From NCBI GenBank assembly GCA_013396915.1, contig VWZL01001371.1, positions 237,582 through 301,581 on the forward strand: a stretch of 64,000 nt of DNA, in the 5' to 3' direction. Within the stretch, counting starts at the first letter, position 1. The number at the start of each line of letters is the position of its first letter. The stretch is from Stercorarius parasiticus. Taxonomy: Eukaryota > Chordata > Aves > Charadriiformes > Stercorariidae. The notes below the pieces were generated by a model. The model made no database searches. It worked only from the letters and a program-made list of their open reading frames with translations, and was not told the origin of the DNA. Made by a program: the position numbers and the translations under genes. This document shows, one piece after another, positions 1-14,254 of this stretch.

Positions 1-5367
<5,367 letters not shown>

Positions 5368-5391
5368 CTAAAATACAGAACAAAACAAAAA
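5368..5391 (-). other. KCND3: Splice acceptor of KCND3 exon 2
   Basis: On the minus strand a T-rich tract of more than 20 bases (TTTTTGTTTTGTTCTGTATTTTAG in pattern) ends in AG, 76 bases upstream of the start codon. It is the only good acceptor close to the ATG, and it agrees with KCND3 having a noncoding first exon. Confidence 0.8.
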
Positions 5392-8300
5392 CACGACACA
5401 CAGTCAAGCGGGGTGTTTTGCCCCATTGTGGTAAAGACTCAGGTGTCAGTACGTACGCAAGAATTTAAAACAACTAGCTTGCCCTCTTCTCCCGTTTGAA
5501 GAATGATGTTAAACAAGGCACACGATAATCAGCTCAGCGGGGTTATGGCATTATTATAGATTGAAATTTTGAATAGCAAATGATTCCTCATTAAAAGCAT
5601 TTTAAAAGTAGCATAAACACACTAATTTATATTTGCTTCCTTACAAACAAGACTAATCCATAATTCCCCAGGTGTAAGCCTTGTGCTCATCAGTTTAACT
5701 ACAGCTGTCAAGAAAGAGCTGGGAACTCCAGTAAATCAGCTTGCAGTTCACCCAGTGAAATTGTATGCCATGAAAAACATGGACTGAGCTGGGTTTCCAG
5801 TCTTTAAAAAGTTCAATAAGTAATGAATCTTGCACTAAGAACACTTTCAGTTGAAAGAAACAGAAAATCTCAGCTTTTCATTAGTTTTCTTCCACCTTCA
5901 ATTAAAGACCTGGCCTCAGCAGCAGTTTTTTGCTGGTCTCTCTTATTTAGAGATGGGTTTTACTCTTGTGGGATACTGCATCCTCCACCGGAGCAGAGGA
6001 AAATTTAAGGGAAACATTGCTCAGAATACCTGAGCAACAGTAAGCTTGAATCCCAGATGTGAAAGCTGATGGATTAAGCTACCAACGGAGTACCAAGAAC
6101 ACCAGAATAAGGGAAACCTCCAAAGCTGGACAACTTTATTCCAGCAGGAAGATACCTTGATTATTTCCGAGCTAACAGAGGCCGAAGTCCTTCAGCCAAA
6201 GAACTGAAGGACTATTTGGTTGAAAGGAAGTATGTGCACTGCACTCTTGATTTTTAGATGAAAAACATCCCAAGTTGTCCAGATCCTCAGCCAACGTTCT
6301 CTTGAAGTTAGAGTCATTAGATCTAGCCAAGGATTTTCTTTTTCTTTTTGGTCTTTGGTCGGAGTTCTTACAATATTTAATTTTTGTTTTAACTTGTATT
6401 TACTTTCATTTCCCTAATGTTTTTCTAACTCTACCATAAAATTATCTGGAGAAAGGTGCCACTATCATATAAGATGCATTAGGGGCCCTATCAAAAGTCG
6501 ATTTATCAATGGAAATTCCATTGATTCTACTGACTCAGGCCCTCAAAGCTTAATTGTATCCTCTACATGGTATCCTTCTAGGCAGTTTTACTCTGAAGTT
6601 TTTTAATTATATGAAAGCTGCCATTCCAGCCAGTAAGGCTGCAGCATTATTGATTTCAGCAGGCCATCAAAATACTGAATAAAAAATGATGGAATCAATC
6701 TCTGGTGAAAATGACTAAACTGCTCACAGAAATGCTCTTCCTCTTCAGGGCGCATTAACATTCATCACCTTAATGTGGAGTATCTTTCTGTGCAATTTTA
6801 CTATCTAAAGGACAATTGGGATCCCTCGTGGAAGCATCTTACTGCTGCTGGAAGAGCTTTTGTAATTACGAAACATACAATAATCCATAGTGATGCTTAT
6901 CCCAAGGAGACACTCTGCTTATTCGCATGGCACCGGAGCAAACATCCCACAATATTTTCCTATAAAGAACTGTTCGATATTACTATGCACTATTTTTTTC
7001 TCTCCGCCTAAAGAGGGAATTTATTGCGTGATGGTGCCAGGCTGACAGCCGGGAGATGGGGCTCTTTGGGCTGTGCGGGAGAGGCAGAGCCCAGCACCGC
7101 AAACTTTCTCTGCCCCACTTGGAAAACGAGCCCGGTCCGTAGCCGAGCAGCGATGCCCGGGGCTCAGCCGCCCGTTTCTTACACCAGCAATGCTGGATCT
7201 TTTAACTTCTATGAAACTCTGCGTTAGGAACAGGACTGCAAAACAGGAGGCAGCAAAATAAGAACCATTTCGTTCATTAATCACCAAATATATACAGGCA
7301 AATAACCAAGAGAGCAAGCTAATGCATCCTCTTCCTGTTTTCCCTGCTGGTAAACTGTCTTCTCTGCTTTTTAATTTCAATTAGCGACACCACCACAGTC
7401 ATTCTACCAGGACCGATTGGCGACGTTCGGTGACCTGACCAGCTACAGTACACTGGATCCTCATCTCCCCTGATTTCTCAGGGGAACCTCCTTAGAAATC
7501 TCTCCTGTACTTTTATAACTTTGGTTGTAAATTCCAGGTTACCTACATTAGCTGCTGAGGCACTATAAATACTTGACATATAATTGTTCTAATAAAACAC
7601 CAGTAACTCATAAGTGACTTACACATTTTAAAATCAATTTTTAAAGACAAAATGGGTCCTTCCATGCTGGCAGTAGATGTGGGGAAGCTATAAATATCTC
7701 AGCTACGGAATGGACAGGAGAGGGGTATTCTGTGGAAGTTTAGGTCCCATTTGCCTGTGTCCAAGAGATGCAGCTGGTTAAGAAAACTTAGTGCACACAG
7801 CTTAATTTTCAAAGTTGTATTAAATCTGTCCCATTCAATCTTCAAAATACACAAAACGGGAGACTTTTTCAGCTATAAATTTTATGGAGGACTGAGAGGG
7901 AGAAGAGTCATGAAATCCCCTATGGCAGAGGTTTTGGTTTTTCTTGTCCATGAGTCCTTGGAACTCCACCCTCCCCAAAGGAAGAGACAGAAAACTGGGA
8001 GAGAGAAAGGACTGGATTTGTAATTCAGAGCTGCACAAACTGAGCTGAGTGAAAAAAATATGAAGTAACTAGTTCATCTACAGAATGTGGAAAGAATCCT
8101 CCTTTTCTGCGTGCCTGGGTTTGGGTAACTGCTCACCAATCTTCGCAGGCTGGAAAGCAACTGGCCGGGCTCAAAATATACTGTACAGTCAAGAGAGTCT
8201 CTTCAGCCCGCGTAGCAAACAGACACACTTCAATTCTAACGAGCATATATTTAGCTATACACATATTTCTAATTTTAATTACCATAATTTCTGCGTGCAA

Positions 8301-9186
8301 TTTGAAAGGAACTAGTTAACAAAAGATCGGTACCCTGCTGCTGACATTTAGAACCTGGTACATGAAATTAATTTGCCTCCTCCTGGTTTAAAAAAGTCAA
8401 CATCTATAGAGAAAAGGATCTGTTTTCTTCAGCTAATTATGAGGACAGTGAAATGGTGCAAGGAAATTGCAATGGGCAATAGAAAAGCCCATGCGTTGAG
8501 CCCCTGTCGCCCTCCCGGGACTCCCGAGCCCATCTGGGTCCCTCCCTGGCTCCCGCAGGTCACTGGCGCTGCAGCCGCTTCCTGGCACCAGGGTCTCATC
8601 CCCGGCTCAAACAAACAGCCGGGTCAGGAAAGCTCTGGAGGAAAACTTTAGAGAACAGTTATTTCTAGTCACCTAAAGGGTCAAGAGAGAAACGGCGGGT
8701 TCTTACCACAGTAGCTCCCACCAGCAATGCCACACTTAATAAATGTCTCTTCGTAGTCTCATGAAAGCAGAAACAAAACAGAAATCTCCTAGTGTTTCCG
8801 TTTCTAGAAGCAGACAGGGACAGTTTAAAATACGACTGATAAACATACTGTGAGCTCCTTGCTGAGACACTGCTGATGGGAGTGAAGAGCCTTGAGATCC
8901 TTCGTTCTCTCCTTTCCTGTCCTCGTTGGGTCAGGCTCAGACAGCAAAGATGCTTTAAAGCACAATACGTCAGCCAAAGCCTCGATAGCCTCTCTCAGTC
9001 ACACAGTCCTTTCCCTTCGCAATCACATCAGATAATAAAACTTTCTGCAAAACCTTCACTCCCTCACTCCGTGGGAGAGATTTAGGAGCAAAAGCAACAG
9101 GCTCAGGATAAATGCATCCAAACTTCTCCCCTCCCTCCCAGTCAGCCCAGAGAGCCCCATCTTGCCGGCTCGCGGCGATGCCTTAC
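5368..9186 (-). other. KCND3: KCND3 5' UTR intron (intron 1)
   Basis: This is the interval between the exon 2 acceptor and the nearest good upstream donor (9186). If leader exon 1 joins exon 2 directly, the intron extends to 9996. It is mostly AT-rich and unique, with GC-rich islets at about 7030-7160 and 8500-8600. Two short perfect inverted repeats occur at 6017-6037 (8-bp arms, 5-base loop) and 6186-6213 (10-bp arms, 8-base loop). No coding exon is recognisable. Confidence 0.75.
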
Positions 9187-9238
9187 CTGGCAAGGGAAGA
9201 TGCTCTCGGCACCCAAAAGTAGGGCTAAATGTGGAGAA
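9187..9238 (-). other. KCND3: Candidate noncoding leader exon (1b) of KCND3
   Basis: On the minus strand a pyrimidine tract (CTGCTCCCTCTTCCTTCCAG) ends at 9239. After 52 bases comes CCAG followed by GTAAGG, a consensus donor starting at 9186. That makes either a small internal 5' UTR exon or, if transcription starts at the TATATATA at 9359-9366, the 3' end of a longer first exon of roughly 145 bases. Its order and strand fit KCND3. No transcript evidence is available. Confidence 0.45.
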
Positions 9239-9358
9239 CTGGAAGGAAGAGGGAGCAGTCACTCCTCAGGATAAAAGGTGAACTGTGCTGCCTGCCTCTT
9301 GACTCCCTCGCTAAATGCAGTCAGAAGCAATCAGTAAATGTGATCATCATTGTGAAAG

Positions 9359-9366
9359 TATATATA
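9359..9366 (-). promoter_or_regulatory. TATA-like element, possible alternative KCND3 promoter
   Basis: An eight-base TATATATA lies about 170 bases upstream of the strong minus-strand donor at 9186. GGGAGGGGAGGGG (an Sp1/KLF-like run on the minus strand, about 9441-9455) lies a further 80 bases upstream. The element is palindromic, so its direction is assigned only from the donor. It may be a chance AT run. Confidence 0.25.
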
Positions 9367-9678
9367 GAGAGATGACTAAACAGCTTCTCCCTCAGTACTG
9401 CCGAGACGGAGTCTCTCTCGCCTGAGCTTGCTTCATTTTGCCCCCTCCCCTCCCAGGACCGCTCGGAGCTTCGCTCTGGCTGCCCAGCCCAGCTGGACCC
9501 GGGTCCTGGGGAGCCGCTGGGGTGGGGGCAGCAGGAGCTGGCCCCGCTGGCCCCAGGGAGGCAGACTGGGCGGCGAAGCTGGGGACCGATGGTGTGAGCT
9601 AACAGAGACTCTGGCAAATGGAGTCATTAAATACACAGCAGAGCCGACCCCGCATGCTAATGTGCCAGCGGTGGCAAG

Positions 9679-9707
9679 GGGGGGGTTGAAGGGGGGAAAA
9701 GTATGGG
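9679..9707 (+). other. G-run cluster near the KCND3 promoter
   Basis: An 8-G run, a 6-G run and a GGG follow one another within 30 bases on the plus strand. They could fold as a G-quadruplex if the longest run splits. They lie between the two candidate leader exons. Confidence 0.35.
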
Positions 9708-9996
9708 ATGAACTTCACTGGTCCCTCCCGAAGCTCCCTCTGTGTCCCTGGCTCTCGGGCAGGCGAGGACCGTGCAGGAGAGGTCCCTTCTCCTGTACAA
9801 GAAAATGAGCTGTTCCTCCAGCATCACAAACCTACAACCAACACCTTAACCAGGGCAGGAGGCTACAGGAAGGAATTAGAATACATAATTCAGACTTAAA
9901 CCGATCCTTTCCTCTCTCCTTTCCCCCTCTTCCTTCCCAGCACATTTCCCCCTCATCCTGCTGCTCTCGCTTGCCCTGCTCCTTGGCAGCTCTTAC

Positions 9997-10352
9997 CAGT
10001 CCTGTCTCCACCTCAGCATCCCTCTTTCACCCACCGCCAGAAGTTGGACTCCACACGCTCAGAGACCTGCCATCCTTGCTCATTTAGCTGGTTGCCGGCG
10101 AATCTCCATTAAATAACTAACTATAAACCCACATCAGAGCAAACCGGTCTTGCCCTGCTCTGCCGGGCAGCTCCCGGCAGTGACTGATGCGCCGCAGCGA
10201 GAGTTGGTGACTTCCATAAAGTACGACGGATACGTACGTGGAGCGGAGGAGCGCGGCTGCCTCGCCATTGCCTCGCCTCCCTCCGCGGCTCGGTATCGCA
10301 CTTCGGCGCCGGGAGTTCGGGGGCTGGAAGGGGCTGCGCGGCCGCCGGGCGG
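9997..10352 (-). other. KCND3: Candidate KCND3 exon 1 (noncoding, CpG-rich, 5' end lost in gap)
   Basis: On the minus strand the sequence GACAGGACTG is followed by GTAAGAGC, a strong donor with the intron starting at 9996. Upstream the DNA becomes increasingly CpG-rich, with many CCG, GCGG and CGCC words from 10160 to 10352, until it enters the assembly gap. A CpG-island first exon about 4.6 kb upstream of the coding exon suits KCND3, whose first exon is untranslated. The 5' boundary cannot be placed, and the segment may include promoter as well as exon. Confidence 0.45.
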
Positions 10353-10971
10353 NNNNNNNNNNNNNNNNNNNNNNNNNNNNNNNNNNNNNNNNNNNNNNNN
10401 NNNNNNNNNNNNNNNNNNNNNNNNNNNNNNNNNNNNNNNNNNNNNNNNNNNNNNNNNNNNNNNNNNNNNNNNNNNNNNNNNNNNNNNNNNNNNNNNNNNN
10501 NNNNNNNNNNNNNNNNNNNNNNNNNNNNNNNNNNNNNNNNNNNNNNNNNNNNNNNNNNNNNNNNNNNNNNNNNNNNNNNNNNNNNNNNNNNNNNNNNNNN
10601 NNNNNNNNNNNNNNNNNNNNNNNNNNNNNNNNNNNNNNNNNNNNNNNNNNNNNNNNNNNNNNNNNNNNNNNNNNNNNNNNNNNNNNNNNNNNNNNNNNNN
10701 NNNNNNNNNNNNNNNNNNNNNNNNNNNNNNNNNNNNNNNNNNNNNNNNNNNNNNNNNNNNNNNNNNNNNNNNNNNNNNNNNNNNNNNNNNNNNNNNNNNN
10801 NNNNNNNNNNNNNNNNNNNNNNNNNNNNNNNNNNNNNNNNNNNNNNNNNNNNNNNNNNNNNNNNNNNNNNNNNNNNNNNNNNNNNNNNNNNNNNNNNNNN
10901 NNNNNNNNNNNNNNNNNNNNNNNNNNNNNNNNNNNNNNNNNNNNNNNNNNNNNNNNNNNNNNNNNNNNNNN
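10353..10971. other. Assembly gap of 619 unknown bases
   Basis: An unbroken run of N. It is flanked on the left by very GC-rich sequence and on the right by a CR1 element already truncated at its 5' side. It therefore probably hides the core of the KCND3 CpG island and the CR1 insertion boundary. Confidence 0.99.
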
Positions 10972-11191
10972 CCAACCCCTCAAATCCTCAAATATTTCAA
11001 CCCTCAGTTTTCAACCATTGGAATGATCTCCCCAGGGAAGCGGTGGGTTCCCCGTCATTGGACACTGTGAGGACTCAGCTGGACAGGGTGCTGGGCCATC
11101 TTGTCTAGCCCAGGCTTTTCCCAAGAAAGGTTGGACCAGATGATCCTTGATGTCCCTTCCAACCTGGAATTTGAGGATTCTATGATTCTAT
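10972..11191 (+). mobile_element. CR1 LINE fragment, 3' end (first copy)
   Basis: The sequence reads into the typical CR1 tail: GGTTGGACCAGATGATCC, a CCCTTCCAACCTGG block, then the terminal ATTCTATG repeats at about 11172-11191. It is a 5'-truncated, non-autonomous fragment whose upstream part is lost in the gap. The wording of the tail looks like a CR1-Y type subfamily, but that is from memory. No reverse-transcriptase frame remains. Confidence 0.9.
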
Positions 11192-11487
11192 CACTCTTTA
11201 TCAGGGAGTGGAGCGATAGGACGAGGGGGAAGGGTTCTAAACTGAAAGAGGGGAGATTTAGATGAGATCTGAGGAAGGAATTCTTTGCCGTGAGGGCGGT
11301 GAGCCCCTGGCCCAGGCTGCCCAGAGAAGCTGTGGCTGCCCCATCCCTGGAGGGGTTCAAGGCCAGGTTGGACGGGGCTTGGAGCAACCTGGGCTGGTGG
11401 GAGGTGTCCCTGCCCAGGGCAGGGGATGCCACTGGGTGGACTTTAAGGTCCCTCCCAACCCAAACCATCCTGTGATTCTGTGATTGT
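11192..11487 (+). mobile_element. CR1 LINE fragment, 3' end (second copy)
   Basis: This immediately follows the first copy in the same orientation. The diagnostic blocks are GCCCAGAGAAGCTGTGGCTG, CCCATCCCTGGAGGGGTTCA, AGGCCAGGTTGGACGGGGCT, GGTCCCTCCCAACCCAAACC and a terminal GATTCTGTGATT repeat. It differs from its neighbour and so represents a separate insertion of another subfamily. It is 5'-truncated and only about 300 bases long. Confidence 0.95.
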
Positions 11488-12255
11488 CTGATTTGGAAAA
11501 TCTGACCTGGAAACTCTGATACCAGAACCCTGATCAGTTCAATTCAGCATCTCAACGTTGTCTAATCGCTGATAATTCAATGCAATTATTAAAAAATAAT
11601 ACTAATTTCTGAATGTCAGGTTCTGGGTAATCCTCCCCACAACAATTTCCCCCAGTAATATTTGTAAGCTGCATTACAATGACTGCAGACTAGTTAATGA
11701 GGTTATGCAAATACAACATATAACAATGTTATAATCTTTAGAATATGGGTACTAATAGTTGTATGCTGGACACTTTGCGTGCGAAGCGAATCCTAAAACT
11801 TCCACGAGAAACTTTCAGTGGCTGTAGGAATTTAAGCAAATCAAAGCATCCAGAACCCATCTTTATTAGATGTCTTCAGAACTGCTTTTCTCTTTGAAAT
11901 ACTTCGTATATCTCCACTTGCTCTTTTCCTCTTGCAGATGCTCAGAAGAAAGCAAAACCAGAAATGTCATTTGGCTTTTACTGGTATACGAGATTTTTCT
12001 GTGATTTACAATGCCATCACTTCATAAAACTCTCTGACTCTCCTCTCATCAGGCGTGCTCTGGCCTCACTCTGCTGGCTCTGCCCTGGCTGTGATTCCGA
12101 ATAGCTTTTCCCCCATGACTCGGCCCCCTTTTAACTTCCGATCTCTATTAAAAAGCTAATTTGGGAACTCTTTTTCAATGCTCCCAATTTTGTAATTTTA
12201 AATAGAGTATGAAAGTCAAAAGCGAGCTGGCTGCGGATAGTCTGATGTGAAAATA
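11488..12255. promoter_or_regulatory. AT-rich upstream block, candidate enhancer
   Basis: Unique AT-rich DNA directly beyond the CR1 pair. It contains the octamer ATGCAAAT at 11705-11712, a SOX-like inverted pair TATAACA/TGTTATA at 11719-11733, and several TAATTA or AATTA homeodomain cores. No gene is seen. Calling it an enhancer rests only on motif content and nearness to KCND3. Confidence 0.35.
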
Positions 12256-12395
12256 TTCCTTCTCTCTCTTTTTCTTTTTATTTCTCTTTTTCTCTATTTG
12301 TTTCTTTCTCTCTTCTTCTCTCTTTAACTCTCTCTGTCTTTCCCTCTTTCTCCTTTGCTCTTTCCTTTTGCCTTTCCCTTTCTCTCTCCCTTTCT
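12256..12395 (+). repeat. 140-base polypyrimidine (CT-rich) tract
   Basis: An almost uninterrupted run of C and T on the plus strand, with only scattered purines. Parts are CTCTCT repeats and parts TTTTC-like. It ends in TTTCTAG, which resembles a splice acceptor on the plus strand, but no exon or donor is recognisable after it. Such tracts can adopt triplex DNA and often vary in length. Confidence 0.9.
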
Positions 12396-13954
12396 AGGAA
12401 TATCTCCTTAGGTTCTACTGCACCAATTATAGGTTTTATTAAAACTTTTTGAACAACTTTTTCTCATTCTATTACTGAAAAGTAGAACCTGCCAGTGTCG
12501 AAACAAGCCACATATGCAGAGAAACAATTGGAATAAACTACGCAAGGTTAAATATCAATATTAAATATAGTTCACTTGATTTTTTTGCTCTGCTATTTTC
12601 TTCTGTATTTATAACCGATGCCTCTGTAGTGTACTTTATTTATTGTGTTTGTTCTTTACACTGGGTGCTGTCCTGCATTAATTCTGTATCTAAATATCCC
12701 ATTGACTTCGTGGCCGTGCTGCATAAGCATTCTGTAATGACAGTGGCAGTAATAACGCCAGCTTCCCGGCTTGAAATTACAGCTTGCCATAACATTCTAG
12801 CTTTGTAGTCTGATTATGTCCTATAGATTGTGCCAACGCTTTCCTTGCTTTGGATCCAAGCTTGTGAAAATGCCTGCGCAGATTAAAGAAAGATCATTAA
12901 TATGATTATACAAAAGAGTCAGTCTTTGTAACCTTAAAATTATCTATGTGGTCTAGTGATTGAAACAGCCTGGAAAACACAGCTGCTTGAGGATGTCTCT
13001 GCTTCTCTCGAAAACTCTCCCAGACCTTGGCTAAGTCTCTTAGCTCTGCGTTCCCAGTTTCCATCTAAAGAAATGTAATAATATTTACTGACAAAAAGTA
13101 ATTTATCAGAATGTATAAATATTATAAACGGCTATATGATTCCTGAAGTATAAAGAGTGAGCCGGTTACCCGCTTGTTGCTCTGTTTGCCCATCGCTCTG
13201 GCAAACGCTTCTCCAAAACCTCATCCATCCATCTCTTGGCCTTCCTACCATGGTGCACACGTGCACAGAACGGGTAGTCTGAAAATGAATCCGTGAAGGA
13301 AGGCACGAGGCACTTTCTATCTCGTCCTATAAATCCAGTAACGAATACCTACCACTTGCTCGCAGTAAGGTGCCTTCATGCCCCAGGCGTGGCAAAACGA
13401 GGAGTTCACGTATCTCACTGCTATGTCTGTCTCATGTGTGTATTTTATCACTGGAACCTGCAGGGGCAGAAATGGTCTTCACTAGGACTGATCTAAATTT
13501 TGTTTTATCAGCACACTTCTGGTGAAAAATTTATTTTGACACAGAAAAAAACTGCCAAAAAGTTGGATTTGGATCAAAATTTTGCAGTCTTTCTTGTAAG
13601 GAACACTAGACTATTAAATCAGGGAAGTGTCCATAATAAATGGTCTTTTATAACACAGTTCTGCTTTAGTTTTTTTTTTTGAAAACCAGTATCTGAAACA
13701 TTTTATAGAGATCTGTAAAAAATGAAACGCCAAATTCTCTCAGCATCCCTCGGGAATTTTTATGGGGATCTTGTTATTGGCTTAAAAAGATCTTGAAGGA
13801 AAAAGTGACTCATTTTCAATCACCTTTTGAAGAATGTTCCATACAGGGAGATGTTAAGCGTTGGGGGATTTATTTAGGATGACTGGAGGTTGCATTAGCT
13901 CCACTTCTGGGACCACTGCAGAATTCCCAGGGTGCTGTTTGCACCCTTGTGCAG
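12396..13954. other. Unique noncoding sequence, KCND3 upstream region
   Basis: Mostly AT-rich, unique DNA with many TAATTA-like and CAATTA cores. A 10-bp inverted repeat has arms at 12410-12419 and 12481-12490. No coding or RNA gene is recognisable. Confidence 0.7.
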
Positions 13955-14254
13955 TTCTCAGACCCGTCCCTCCGTTCTCAGACCCACCTCTCCGTTCTCA
14001 GACCCGTCTGCCCGTTCTCAGACCCGTCTGCCCATTCTCAGACCCGTCCCTCCATTCTCAGACCCATCTCTCTGTTCTCAGACCCATCTCTCCGTTCTCA
14101 GACCCATCTGCCCATTCTCAGACCCGTCCCTCCGTTCTCAGACCCGTCCCTCTGTTCTCAGACCCATCTCTCCGTTCTCAGACCCGTCCCTCCATTCTCA
14201 GACCCATCTCTCTGTTCTCAGACCCATCTGCCCATTCTCAGACCCGTCCGTCCG
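13955..14254 (+). repeat. Minisatellite, 15 copies of a 20-bp unit
   Basis: Fifteen exactly 20-base units, each starting TTCTCAGACCC and ending in one of a few variants (GTCCCTCCG, ATCTCTCTG, ATCTGCCCA and similar). No unit has an insertion or deletion. Variant order shows a duplicated block: copies 5-8 and 12-14 share the same succession. Because the unit lacks stop codons and 20 is not a multiple of 3, all three plus frames stay open. The frames of about 190-220 residues here are artefacts of the repeat, not genes. Confidence 0.97.

Noticed and set aside
6017..6037. 8-bp inverted repeat with a 5-base loop
   Set aside because: Several are expected by chance at this length; no partner feature.
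6186..6213. Perfect 10-bp inverted repeat with an 8-base loop, considered as a small hairpin RNA or transposon end
   Set aside because: The stem is too short for a microRNA precursor, there are no flanking terminal repeats, and about one such repeat is expected by chance in 64 kb.
10117..11070. Open frames of 262-306 residues across the gap
   Set aside because: Most of their length is unknown bases; the frames are artefacts of the N run.
12410..12490. 10-bp inverted repeat spanning 81 bases
   Set aside because: The interior does not pair and spaced 10-bp arms are expected a few times by chance in this much DNA.
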